Below, one piece after another: positions 1 to 7,185 of a stretch of 64,000 nt of DNA. The notes under the pieces are model-generated. The model was not told where the DNA came from. It made no database searches and saw only the letters and a program-made list of their open reading frames with translations. This DNA is from Rheinheimera aquimaris (GTDB taxonomy: Bacteria > Pseudomonadota > Gammaproteobacteria > Enterobacterales > Alteromonadaceae). Made by a program: the position numbers and the translations under genes. The stretch is from contig NZ_JAJAVQ010000003.1 in NCBI RefSeq assembly GCF_020531985.1, positions 1 to 64,000 on the forward strand. Reading direction: 5' to 3'. The stretch's first letter is position 1; each line of letters opens with the position of its first letter.

Positions 1-100
1 CAATCTAACTAATATACCTCGAACCAACTGAGCTAATTTCATCTGCGTTTAATCTGAGCTAGTGCAAGTGATATAAACGTTTTTTTAATGCACAATTACA

Positions 101-149
101 CCCCTTGACATGGTGGGGGTCGGTGGTTCGAGTCCACTAGGACGCACCA
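101..149 (+). tRNA. 3' fragment of tRNA-Val(GAC), probable att site
   Basis: The anticodon loop TTGACAT with anticodon GAC, the 3' anticodon strand GGTGG, the variable loop, the T-arm with GGTTCGAGTCC and the acceptor end GACGCACCA are present and match the usual bacterial tRNA-Val(GAC) order. The 5' side fails: the bases before the loop do not pair with GGTGG and no D-arm or 5' acceptor strand lies upstream on this strand. It is therefore a partial gene whose identity begins in the anticodon loop, the usual crossover point for tyrosine integrases. Best read as the attR-type half left when an island inserted to the left of the window. A decayed last member of a tRNA tandem array is the alternative. 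Confidence 0.75.
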
Positions 150-160
150 AAAATTTTCTT

Positions 161-190
161 AAAAACGCTACCTGTAAGGTGGCGTTTTTG
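161..190 (+). terminator. Rho-independent terminator after tRNA-Val
   Basis: AAAAACGCTACC and GGTGGCGTTTTT pair over 12 positions (one G-T pair) around the loop TGTAA, with a T run on the right and A run on the left. It lies 11 bases after the tRNA CCA end, as expected for the original terminator of the tRNA transcript. Confidence 0.8.
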
Positions 191-480
191 CTTTCAGAAC
201 TCCACTATCAATAAGCTGTTAAAATTCCTTAAAAGCGCAGTGATGCACTGTAGAAACTTTCTTAGCGCTTCTGCCCTGTCATGGGGTGTCAGGGAGCAGT
301 AGCATACCTTTTCCCATTATTATTGCTTGCCGCTGAACCCAGTGGCCGGATCAAAATAGCTATTAACCTTTAAATATCAAAACCATGTTTTTTAATGTTG
401 CATTTTTGTTTATTTTGATTTTGAAATTCTCGTATGTGCTTACTACACTTAACACCCCAACAAACCACCAGAGCGTAAGC
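190..480. other. Non-coding stretch upstream of a small gene
   Basis: No convincing gene is seen. The reading frames here are open only in the frame of the downstream gene or on the opposite strand, without ribosome binding sites. An imperfect hairpin (CTGC-CCTG paired to CAGG-GCAG with a GA bulge) lies at 271-299. The right part, 361-440, is AT-rich and may hold the promoter of the gene at 481. Confidence 0.4.
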
Positions 481-780
481 ATGAGCAAAGCCTTAAAAGC
501 TGTTCTTAAAGTGGAAGAAGCCTTAACAGCGTGGGAAGAACGTGCTGTAGCGCCCGCCGCAGCGTACACAGCAAGCCAACTTTTACTGCAAACCATACCG
601 TCACTAATTGGAGGAACCAGCAAACCCCAAACAGAGGAAATTCTTATTTCGCTATCCACCGTTGTAGAACAAATGTACTTAGCGAATAGCCGGGCTGAAA
701 TGAAACGAAATGCCAAGATGGCACATCTAAAAACGCAGCAACTATCAGATTTACTATCAAACCAGCGTTCGGCAGGATAG
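481..780 (+). CDS. Small hypothetical protein (99 aa)
   Basis: I do not recognise this protein. It is mostly alpha-helical by composition, with an Ala/Leu-rich first half and a Lys/Arg- and Gln-rich end, and no signal peptide or membrane segment if translation begins at 481. A longer frame back to 385 would add a hydrophobic stretch, but that part reads like AT-rich leader. No strong Shine-Dalgarno is visible before either start. Together with the next small gene it lies between the tRNA remnant and the first recognisable chromosomal gene, so it may be recently acquired. Moderately confident it is coding. Confidence 0.5.
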   Translation: MSKALKAVLKVEEALTAWEERAVAPAAAYTASQLLLQTIPSLIGGTSKPQTEEILISLSTVVEQMYLANSRAEMKRNAKMAHLKTQQLSDLLSNQRSAG

Positions 781-881
781 CCAGCGTTAATTGCAAAAGT
801 AACTCCGAGCATGTTGGAATTTGCATGACCGGAAAACCCTGAAAGACAAAACAGGCGTGTTACACAAAAAGGTGAGATATC

Positions 882-1097
882 ATGAGCACAGGCATGGCTG
901 TAATAACCTCTAAACACGAAGACATATTCACATTACGGTGCGTTAATACTGCAAAAGAGTACTCCCTGCAAACAACTGACGACACCATTGCACCGGGCGA
1001 TCTAATCGCACGATTCCAACCTGATGTAGCCGACCAGCTGTTAGTTAACATATCTACCACCCGGCCACTTTCAGCAAAACTTCAAATTTGCACCTAA
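882..1097 (+). CDS. Small hypothetical protein (71 aa)
   Basis: An AAAGGTGAG ribosome binding site sits 7 bases before the ATG, which supports a real start. The 71-residue product has alternating hydrophobic and polar residues typical of a small beta-rich cytoplasmic protein, with no signal peptide. It follows the 99-aa gene by about 100 bases on the same strand and is followed by a hairpin at 1123-1143. Family unknown. Confidence 0.55.
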   Translation: MSTGMAVITSKHEDIFTLRCVNTAKEYSLQTTDDTIAPGDLIARFQPDVADQLLVNISTTRPLSAKLQICT

Positions 1098-1122
1098 CGC
1101 CTCACCCTATTTCATTTATTCT

Positions 1123-1143
1123 GGGCAGGTAAATTGCCTGCCC
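1123..1143. terminator. Hairpin between convergent genes
   Basis: GGGCAGG and CCTGCCC form a perfect 7-bp stem around a 7-base loop. The flank on the right is pyrimidine-rich but has no long T run. It sits between two convergent genes and may act as a weak bidirectional terminator. Confidence 0.5.
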
Positions 1144-1163
1144 TACTTCATCTTTGTTTAGAT

Positions 1164-1670
1164 TCATGGCGTTGCAGTAAGCTGTATGCGATTAATAACA
1201 TCCTCATACTGACTCAGATCGAGAAAAGCGATAACCTCAGTTGCTCGCAGGTTCTCCATTTTGAATATCCACACAAAGCTATTGTTATAAGGTTTCCCGT
1301 CTTTGGCCACCCCGGCGCCATCCCAATAAACAACCACATCGTTACCGTCTGCCCATATGTTATTAACTGTTGGCTTAACAAATGAAGATAACCGGGCCGC
1401 AAATGGCGCTACAGCCTGTTCTATAAATGCATCACGCCCCCGGTAAATGCCCGCTGCAGGGCCTGTTCCCTTGATGGTCCAAATCACGTCAGTTGAGAGT
1501 ACATCCTGAAAGAATGTGCCGCCACCATCAGCCCACTGCTGAAAAGCCTGTGCAATAAATTGCTTATTCTGCTGTGTAATTGCGTCGTCAGACTTTGCCA
1601 GTACAGGCTCTACATTCATCAGGCCCCATAAAAGTATAAAGGCTTTGAAAACATGCTTGGATGTTGTCAT
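1164..1670 (-). CDS. Secreted SnoaL/NTF2-like protein
   Basis: The 168-residue protein starts with a signal peptide (positive MTTSKH, hydrophobic core, cut near VLA-K at about residue 25). The rest resembles SnoaL/NTF2-fold proteins of about 130 residues: an N-terminal helix (QQNKQFIAQAFQQW), a conserved WTIKGTGPAAGIYRG segment and a C-terminal beta sheet (VVVYWDGAGVAKDGKPYNN). Such domains bind small hydrophobic ligands or act as small enzymes; the substrate cannot be told. The start has a GAGGAG ribosome binding site 8 bases upstream. It seems to be a single-gene unit, downstream of the LytTR regulator gene on the same strand with a 135-base gap. Confidence 0.75.
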   Translation of the reverse strand: MTTSKHVFKAFILLWGLMNVEPVLAKSDDAITQQNKQFIAQAFQQWADGGGTFFQDVLSTDVIWTIKGTGPAAGIYRGRDAFIEQAVAPFAARLSSFVKPTVNNIWADGNDVVVYWDGAGVAKDGKPYNNSFVWIFKMENLRATEVIAFLDLSQYEDVINRIQLTATP

Positions 1671-1805
1671 ATCAACTTCTCCTCTTTACCAGTCTATAGT
1701 TGCTCACCCCTATAATTTGGTTCAGGAAGGACGGATAGCGGTAACATGATTGTCTTAAGTTATTGCATTATTGTCTGAGAAAGGTGTATGCAGCTCGAGG
1801 CGATA

Positions 1806-2612
1806 CTAGTCTGATCGGATACCACACAGGCTTAGCTTTAGCTGCCTGCTGTACGTGCGGCTGACTTTTAACGATTTCTGGTTGGTTAACACAAGGTTGT
1901 ACTCTGAATTCATTAAGGGTTCGAGTTTTACCACATACTGCAGGTTTACAATGGTTGATTTGTGGATCCGTAAAAAGCCGTCAGGCAGTACATCGTTGAT
2001 CAGGCTTTTCATCCTGGCGCGCATCACAAAGGTCTCAGTGCTGGTGTGAACACACATATAATCGCCGGCAGCATCTATCCATACTATTTCCCGATAGGGG
2101 ATCAGCTGCGCGGGGTGATGCCCGTCCTGTATCACCAGCTTTTCCTGTTCAATCCGATACGCTGGTGCAGTGTCAGCAAGCCCTGCTGCGTCACCTGTTT
2201 GTATGATGTCAGCCACTTCCAGCATATGTTGCTTGCTTGAACCTATATCAAGGTTGACTGCAACCCTGGCTATGGCTTCGGCGAGGCGCTCCTTTTTCAC
2301 TGGTTTAAGCAAATAATCCAGCGCCCGTACCTCAAATGCCTGCACCGCATATTGATGAAAGGCAGTGACAAAAATAATGGCCGGGCAGGTTTCCGGTTGC
2401 AGCTGTTTTATCAGCTCAAAGCCGGATTGGCCTGGCATTTCAATATCAAGGAAAATTAAGTCCGGCTCGGTTTTACTGATAAGTGCCAAGGCTTCAGTAA
2501 CATTGCGGGCATACCCTACTACCTCAATCTGCGAAAAAGCTTCCAGCCGGATGGCCAGCCCTTCAATAGCACTGTATTCATCATCTACCAGTAGTGTTTT
2601 TAACTGCTTCAT
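1806..2612 (-). CDS. LytTR-family response regulator
   Basis: DNA-binding response regulator of 268 residues. Residues 1-120 are a receiver domain: acidic pair DD at 10-11, phosphoacceptor Asp in LIFLDIEMPG, the conserved Thr in FVTAF, and Lys in LLKPVKK. Residues about 165-265 are a LytTR DNA-binding domain (IVWIDAAGDYMCVHT, FLRIHKSTIVNL). The ATG overlaps the stop of the kinase gene in ATGA, so the pair is translationally coupled and forms a LytS/LytT-type two-component system. The kinase gene itself follows the GH3 gene on the same strand, which suggests, without proof, that this system controls or is controlled with the beta-glucan locus. Confidence 0.9.
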   Translation of the reverse strand: MKQLKTLLVDDEYSAIEGLAIRLEAFSQIEVVGYARNVTEALALISKTEPDLIFLDIEMPGQSGFELIKQLQPETCPAIIFVTAFHQYAVQAFEVRALDYLLKPVKKERLAEAIARVAVNLDIGSSKQHMLEVADIIQTGDAAGLADTAPAYRIEQEKLVIQDGHHPAQLIPYREIVWIDAAGDYMCVHTSTETFVMRARMKSLINDVLPDGFLRIHKSTIVNLQYVVKLEPLMNSEYNLVLTNQKSLKVSRTYSRQLKLSLCGIRSD

Positions 2613-3670
2613 CGCTTGTTCTCAGCCAGTTCCAGCGGGATAGATATACTCACTCTGGCACCACCATTTTCACTGTTACCGAGGGTTAACTGGCTGGCAG
2701 CGGGATAAATCAGCTGTAGCCTCTCATGACAATTTTTGATGCCAATACCCAGGGATGTCGGTGCCGACGGCTCAAAGCCGGCGCCGTTATCGCTGACACA
2801 AATATGCAGCTTGTCAGCAACCTGGGTAAAGTTGACGGCAATAATGATACTGTTTTTCTGCCCCATGCCATGTTTTAGCGCATTTTCCACCAGTGGCTGC
2901 AATAACAGCGATGGCATCAGCAGCGCATAACAAGAGGGTTCAGCCGTTATCAGTACCTTTAGCTCACTTTGAAACCGGCACTGCTCTATATCAACATAGG
3001 TTTGCAGTATGGCAATTTCATCCTGCACCGTAATTTTTGCCAGTGGATCGGTATATAAACTGTAGCGCAGGAAATCACACAGTTTCTCCAGCATCGCCAC
3101 CGCATTGGCATTGTGTTGTTTCAGAATAAGCGTACAAATAGCATTGATACTGTTAAACATAAAATGCGGGTTTAACTGATAGCGCAGCATCTTAAGCTGC
3201 GACTCTTTCGCCAGATGTAATGCCTCTGCTGCCTGATGGCGCTGCTCTGCGTTATCAAGATAGATTTTTATGCCGTAGTAACCGGCGGTCCAGGTCGCCA
3301 GCATCGTCATAGAGGCGGATGTCCAAGTACCAAAATCAAACCAGGTCATCGGCTGCCACAAGGTGCCATAAAACCACTGTAAACTGTGCCATTTAAACTG
3401 CGTCCACAGCAATGAAGCCGCCAGCAAACTTATAATATGCATGCTGATACTGACACCGGCAGCTTTTCGCCTGAAACCGGTATATAGCTTTCTGAGCCAC
3501 AAGGTAATAAAGAAGCCGCAACAGGTGTCGAGCACCAGATGCGGCAGATGGATAACCCAGGGCTCCTGCCCCGGCATTTTAATCATCAATTCGGTAAGTA
3601 ACGCATACGCCAGCCAGCCACAATACTGGCACAACCAAAACAACTGCCTTTTGGAATCGATTTTTATCAA
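2609..3670 (-). CDS. LytS/YehU-type sensor histidine kinase
   Basis: Membrane sensor kinase of 353 residues. The first 135 residues contain about four hydrophobic segments and no recognisable extracellular sensor domain. The His_kinase dimerisation region carries the phospho-accepting His in NPHFMFNSINAI near residue 170. The ATPase domain shows the N-box (PLVENALKHG) and G-box (SDNGAGFEP). It overlaps the LytTR regulator by 4 bases and lies 62 bases downstream of the GH3 stop, with a hairpin in the gap. The likely signal is unknown; sugar or cell-envelope state are guesses from context. Confidence 0.88.
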   Translation of the reverse strand: MIKIDSKRQLFWLCQYCGWLAYALLTELMIKMPGQEPWVIHLPHLVLDTCCGFFITLWLRKLYTGFRRKAAGVSISMHIISLLAASLLWTQFKWHSLQWFYGTLWQPMTWFDFGTWTSASMTMLATWTAGYYGIKIYLDNAEQRHQAAEALHLAKESQLKMLRYQLNPHFMFNSINAICTLILKQHNANAVAMLEKLCDFLRYSLYTDPLAKITVQDEIAILQTYVDIEQCRFQSELKVLITAEPSCYALLMPSLLLQPLVENALKHGMGQKNSIIIAVNFTQVADKLHICVSDNGAGFEPSAPTSLGIGIKNCHERLQLIYPAASQLTLGNSENGGARVSISIPLELAENKR

Positions 3671-3695
3671 CGGCTAACCTTCAACGTAAATGTCA

Positions 3696-3719
3696 GCCCG
3701 GCAGCTTTGGTTGCCGGGC
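3696..3719 (-). repeat. Hairpin in GH3-kinase gap
   Basis: GCCCGGCA and TGCCGGGC form a perfect 8-bp GC-rich stem with an 8-base loop. There is no T run on either side, so it is unlikely to be a full terminator; it could stabilise or partly attenuate the upstream glucanase mRNA before the kinase gene. Confidence 0.6.
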
Positions 3720-3732
3720 CAGCCCGTTACTG

Positions 3733-6267
3733 CTACTGCGCGCACTCCAGTAAGATAGTGGATGATGCTACGGTGTTAACTAAGGCAATATCTGCTACAG
3801 CCAGGCTAAACGGCTGTGCTGCTGTAAACCGTACCGCCTCTTGCACTAAGTTTACCGGGCCTGCTTCGCCTTCACAATGCAGCGGTAACGCTATGTTATA
3901 CCACTTGCCTGCAGCCATGTTTTGCAGCACAGGTTCCAGCGATACCGTACGTAAACAGCTTTGCTGCTGACACATTGCTGCTATTTTTAGCTCATTTTGC
4001 ATGTTGCTGCTGTCAAGCCGGATACTCAGCTGCAAAGATTTGCTACGGATATCTTGCGGCACTGGCTGCGCACCGGCGTAGATCAAACTGGCCGATACGC
4101 TGTTATCAGCGCATTGCCAGACAAATTTTCTGCCATCTTCCTGATAGGCCAAATTGACAGACTGCATAGTGATACTGTGACCATCGGCACTGACAGCTGA
4201 GGGTGTATTAAAGCTCTTTAACGCCGCGCTGCTATCCGACAAAGCCCACAACATGCCTTCGGCTAAGTTTCTGACAAACAGTGGTGTTTGCTCTGCGTTA
4301 TCTTCTACGCTTTGTGCCCGTGTTGCTTCAGATAAGGGCGCAAGTTCAGTCTTGTCAGCATAAGTCAGGCCATAGCCATACGCAAACAACGGCTCGTACT
4401 GCGCCTGGCCGACATTCAGCAGGTATTGATCATCAAATTTGGGCCAGGAAAAACTCAGTTTGCCATGAAAATCATGCCGAATGACACCGCCTTTGTCTGC
4501 CAGCAATACATCGGCAATGCCCTGGCCTTCAGATCCGGGTAACCAGGCCGCGACAAAGGCATCAGACGCATTAAGCTCTTTATTCACCCACAGCGGCCTG
4601 CCACTTAGAAAAACTGTCACCACAGGAATATTCTGCTGTTTTAAGCGTTTAAGCAGCGCTAAATCGCGTTTATTACCTTGCTGGTATTCCAGCTGCTGAA
4701 TATCACCAAACCATTCGGCATAAGGTTCTTCGCCAATCACCACTATCGCGACATCGGGTTTGTTGCGGTATTGCCCGTCTGCACTTAGTTCAGCACTGCC
4801 GCCGGCAGCCTCAATTTGCTGACGTAAACCGGCATAAATAGATGTCGCATTGGGGAAATCGGCATTAGTGTTATCAGTACCCTGCCAGGACACACTCCAG
4901 CCACCGGCCTGCTTGGCAATATTATCTGCGCCATCACCGGCAATAAGCACTTTGCTTTTTGGCGACAGCGGCAAAAGATTATCGTTGTTTTTTAGCAACA
5001 CCAGCGATTTTCTTACTGCTTCTCTGGCCAACTCACGGTGTTCAGGCGCATTAAACCAGTGCGGGTTTGCCGATTCGGGCCGGCTGGACGGTTTACCACG
5101 GCTAAACACGCCCCAGCGTATTTTGGCACGTAAAAACCGCCTTACAGCATCATCGAGCCGCGCAGCAGAAATAACGCCGTCTTTTACCTGCTGCAGGGTA
5201 TTGTGGTAAAAGGCTTCAAAGTGTTCCGGCACCATCATCACATCTACGCCAGCGTTGAAGGCGGCGGCGCATTGCTCTAAATCGCAGCCATCAACAAACT
5301 TATGCGCATTCCAGTCACTGATAACAAAGCCGTCAAAGCCCATTTGTTGTTTAAGCACCTCGGTTAACAGATACCGATCGCCATGCACCCTTTTGCCATT
5401 CCAGCTGTTAAAGGACGCCATAACCGACTGCACGCCAGCTGCAATAGCGGTGTAATAGCCGGCGGCATGAATATCACGCAATTCTTGCTCTGTGGTCACC
5501 GTATCACCACGGTCGATGCCGTTTTGGGTACCACCGTCGCCGACAAAGTGCTTAGCGGTGGCGATACGGCGATAATCGGTTAAAAATGTATCACCAACTT
5601 CGCCCTGAACGCCGGTTACCATAGGGGCTGCGTAACTAGCCACAATATCCGGGTGTTCAGAAAAACTCTCGTAAGTGCGGCCCCAGCGATCGTCCCGCAC
5701 CACCGCTACGGTGGGAGCAAACATCCATTCAATGCCGGTTGCCGCCACTTCTTTCGCCGTCGCCTGCCCTATGCGGTGGATTAAATCAGCGTCGCGCGCT
5801 GCGCCAAGGCCAATATTGTGTGGAAACAAGGTCGCGCCATATACATTGCTATGACCGTGCATCGCATCCGTACCCCAGATGGTAGGAATGCTACTGCCAT
5901 CTTCGCTGCTATCAATGGCGGCGGCGTACATTTCATCGGCATACTTAAGCCAGGTTTTGGCATCGGCCTGCTTTTGGCCATAAGGGGCGGTGTTGCCGCC
6001 ATTAAGGTAAGAGCCAAAACCATATTTGCGCATCTGTGCCACGCTTAAATAACCAATCTCAGGCTGGATCAGTTGCGCCACTTTTTGCTCAATCGTCATG
6101 CCGGCGAGCATGGCATCCAGCTGTTGTTCTATGGCCGGATCGGGCTTTAGCGTAGTGTTCACTTTAGGCCAGCTAAGGTTTGCTGCATTAGCGTTAATAT
6201 GGCAAACCAACAGGGCTGAACAAACACCTAAGGTTTTAGTCAGCGTCGAATATGAAACAAATGACAT
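3733..6267 (-). CDS. Secreted GH3 exo-beta-glucanase/beta-glucosidase
   Basis: Glycoside hydrolase family 3 enzyme of 844 residues that would release glucose from beta-glucan oligosaccharides by a retaining mechanism. A signal peptide occupies about residues 1-28 (cut near NANA-AN). The (beta/alpha)8 domain has the KHFVGDGGTQNG motif and the nucleophile Asp in GFVISDW. The alpha/beta sandwich domain (about 420-650) follows, and the last 180 residues form a beta-rich domain like the C-terminal domain of the Pseudoalteromonas exo-1,3/1,4-beta-glucanase ExoP, whose length (about 840) matches. It lies 63 bases downstream of the GH16 gene in the same direction, probably acting in the periplasm or at the outer membrane on products of GH16. 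Confidence 0.93.
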   Translation of the reverse strand: MSFVSYSTLTKTLGVCSALLVCHINANAANLSWPKVNTTLKPDPAIEQQLDAMLAGMTIEQKVAQLIQPEIGYLSVAQMRKYGFGSYLNGGNTAPYGQKQADAKTWLKYADEMYAAAIDSSEDGSSIPTIWGTDAMHGHSNVYGATLFPHNIGLGAARDADLIHRIGQATAKEVAATGIEWMFAPTVAVVRDDRWGRTYESFSEHPDIVASYAAPMVTGVQGEVGDTFLTDYRRIATAKHFVGDGGTQNGIDRGDTVTTEQELRDIHAAGYYTAIAAGVQSVMASFNSWNGKRVHGDRYLLTEVLKQQMGFDGFVISDWNAHKFVDGCDLEQCAAAFNAGVDVMMVPEHFEAFYHNTLQQVKDGVISAARLDDAVRRFLRAKIRWGVFSRGKPSSRPESANPHWFNAPEHRELAREAVRKSLVLLKNNDNLLPLSPKSKVLIAGDGADNIAKQAGGWSVSWQGTDNTNADFPNATSIYAGLRQQIEAAGGSAELSADGQYRNKPDVAIVVIGEEPYAEWFGDIQQLEYQQGNKRDLALLKRLKQQNIPVVTVFLSGRPLWVNKELNASDAFVAAWLPGSEGQGIADVLLADKGGVIRHDFHGKLSFSWPKFDDQYLLNVGQAQYEPLFAYGYGLTYADKTELAPLSEATRAQSVEDNAEQTPLFVRNLAEGMLWALSDSSAALKSFNTPSAVSADGHSITMQSVNLAYQEDGRKFVWQCADNSVSASLIYAGAQPVPQDIRSKSLQLSIRLDSSNMQNELKIAAMCQQQSCLRTVSLEPVLQNMAAGKWYNIALPLHCEGEAGPVNLVQEAVRFTAAQPFSLAVADIALVNTVASSTILLECAQ

Positions 6268-6282
6268 AGTGAAATCCTATAC

Positions 6283-6322
6283 GTCTGCAGTAAAGCAATG
6301 CCGCTAAGGCATTACTGCAGAC
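6283..6322 (-). repeat. Strong hairpin in GH16-GH3 gap
   Basis: GTCTGCAGT pairs perfectly with ACTGCAGAC (9 bp), enclosing AATGCC paired with GGCATT (6 bp) and a short bulge. It fills most of the 63-base gap between the GH16 stop and GH3 start. No T run follows, so an mRNA-processing or stability role is more likely than termination. Confidence 0.7.
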
Positions 6323-6330
6323 ACTTGTAC

Positions 6331-7110
6331 TTAATGAGGAATGTATTCAATAAAATCGTAATAAGCCCAGGCCGTGTCGCCATAGTACTGGCCAGGAAAG
6401 TACACACCGCTTTGAGAATTGTCGCCATGCCAGTGGTTTAGCATGATTCTGGTATTGTCGACCGGCCAGGCATAAGCCGGGATTTCGTCATTTGCCAGAT
6501 AGCCATCGCCATTATCTTTGTAAACCGTGCGCAGGGTTTGCTCATTGCCACTGGCATCATACAGATACCAGCGGATCTGGCTTGCACTCCAGTCAAAACC
6601 TATAGTCAGCAGATTTTGCTGAATGTTAAGGCCATATTGAGCAAGGTCGATGTCCTGCTCCCAGCTTTGATAAGTGCCGCCCTGAGGCTGATAAATCACA
6701 TTGGTATGTACCACATTGCCAAGCGAGGGCAAAAACTCGATATCAATCTCCTGCCAGGCCCTGCCGGGCGCATCCCACCAAGAGGTGTAGGTGAAAATTG
6801 ATGCCACAGTACCTGGCGTATTACCGGTTTTCAGCGCGCCCTGTACTTTGCCATAACCATAACTTGCCTGGCTTTGCAGCTCGGCACAGCTGCCCTGATT
6901 CAGCACCAGCGTAATACCGTGCGAGCTTGGTGACACCATACCCGGCGTAAAAGCGCAGCCAAAGGGTGAGCCATTAGTGCCCGTTCTGGCAGACCAGATG
7001 CCGCTGTTAAAGCCCCAGCTAAAGTCGTCTTTAAAATAGCCGGCGTGAACCGGCGATGTGCTAACAAAACAAAAAGCAGCACAGATGAGCTTGGTGGTGT
7101 TTTTCATCAT
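6331..7110 (-). CDS. Secreted GH16 licheninase/laminarinase
   Basis: Endo-beta-glucanase of glycoside hydrolase family 16, 259 residues, a single catalytic domain after a signal peptide (about 23 residues, cut after VHA). The catalytic motif EIDIEF carries nucleophile and acid/base Glu. Spacing and flanking motifs (DDFSWGFNSGIWS, CAELQSQASYGYGKVQG, IFTYTSWW, FDWSASQIRWYL, IMLNHWHG) follow the bacterial lichenase pattern, so mixed-linkage beta-1,3-1,4-glucan or laminarin is the likely substrate. No binding module is attached. An AGGA box precedes two adjacent ATG codons at 7110 and 7107; the second is better spaced. It sits between the TonB receptor and GH3 genes, consistent with the first cut of the imported or surface-bound polymer. 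Confidence 0.92.
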   Translation of the reverse strand: MMKNTTKLICAAFCFVSTSPVHAGYFKDDFSWGFNSGIWSARTGTNGSPFGCAFTPGMVSPSSHGITLVLNQGSCAELQSQASYGYGKVQGALKTGNTPGTVASIFTYTSWWDAPGRAWQEIDIEFLPSLGNVVHTNVIYQPQGGTYQSWEQDIDLAQYGLNIQQNLLTIGFDWSASQIRWYLYDASGNEQTLRTVYKDNGDGYLANDEIPAYAWPVDNTRIMLNHWHGDNSQSGVYFPGQYYGDTAWAYYDFIEYIPH

Positions 7111-7135
7111 GATGTCCTGTTTGTTGCGGGATAAA

Positions 7136-7167
7136 GCGCCCGGAGCACAAAGGTGCTGCCCGGACGC
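7136..7167 (-). repeat. Hairpin in receptor-GH16 gap
   Basis: CCGGAGCAC pairs with GTGCT and CCGG across an AAAG loop with a 2-base bulge, and GCG/CGC extends the base. It occupies the 75-base gap between the receptor stop and the GH16 ribosome binding site and lacks a T run. The two downstream gene junctions of this operon also carry a hairpin. Confidence 0.6.
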
Positions 7168-7185
7168 AGTATTGAAGAGCTGGCG

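Noticed and set aside
18..36. Minus-strand TTAGCTCAGTTGGTT, like a tRNA D-arm, left of the tRNA fragment
   Set aside because: It is in the opposite orientation to the 3' half and cannot complete the same tRNA. It may be chance or a worn remnant in the island end.
255..305. CTGCCCTGTCATGGGGTGTCAG segment as another tRNA remnant
   Set aside because: The GTC loop recalls tRNA-Asp, but no T-arm or acceptor end follows; it folds as a simple hairpin.
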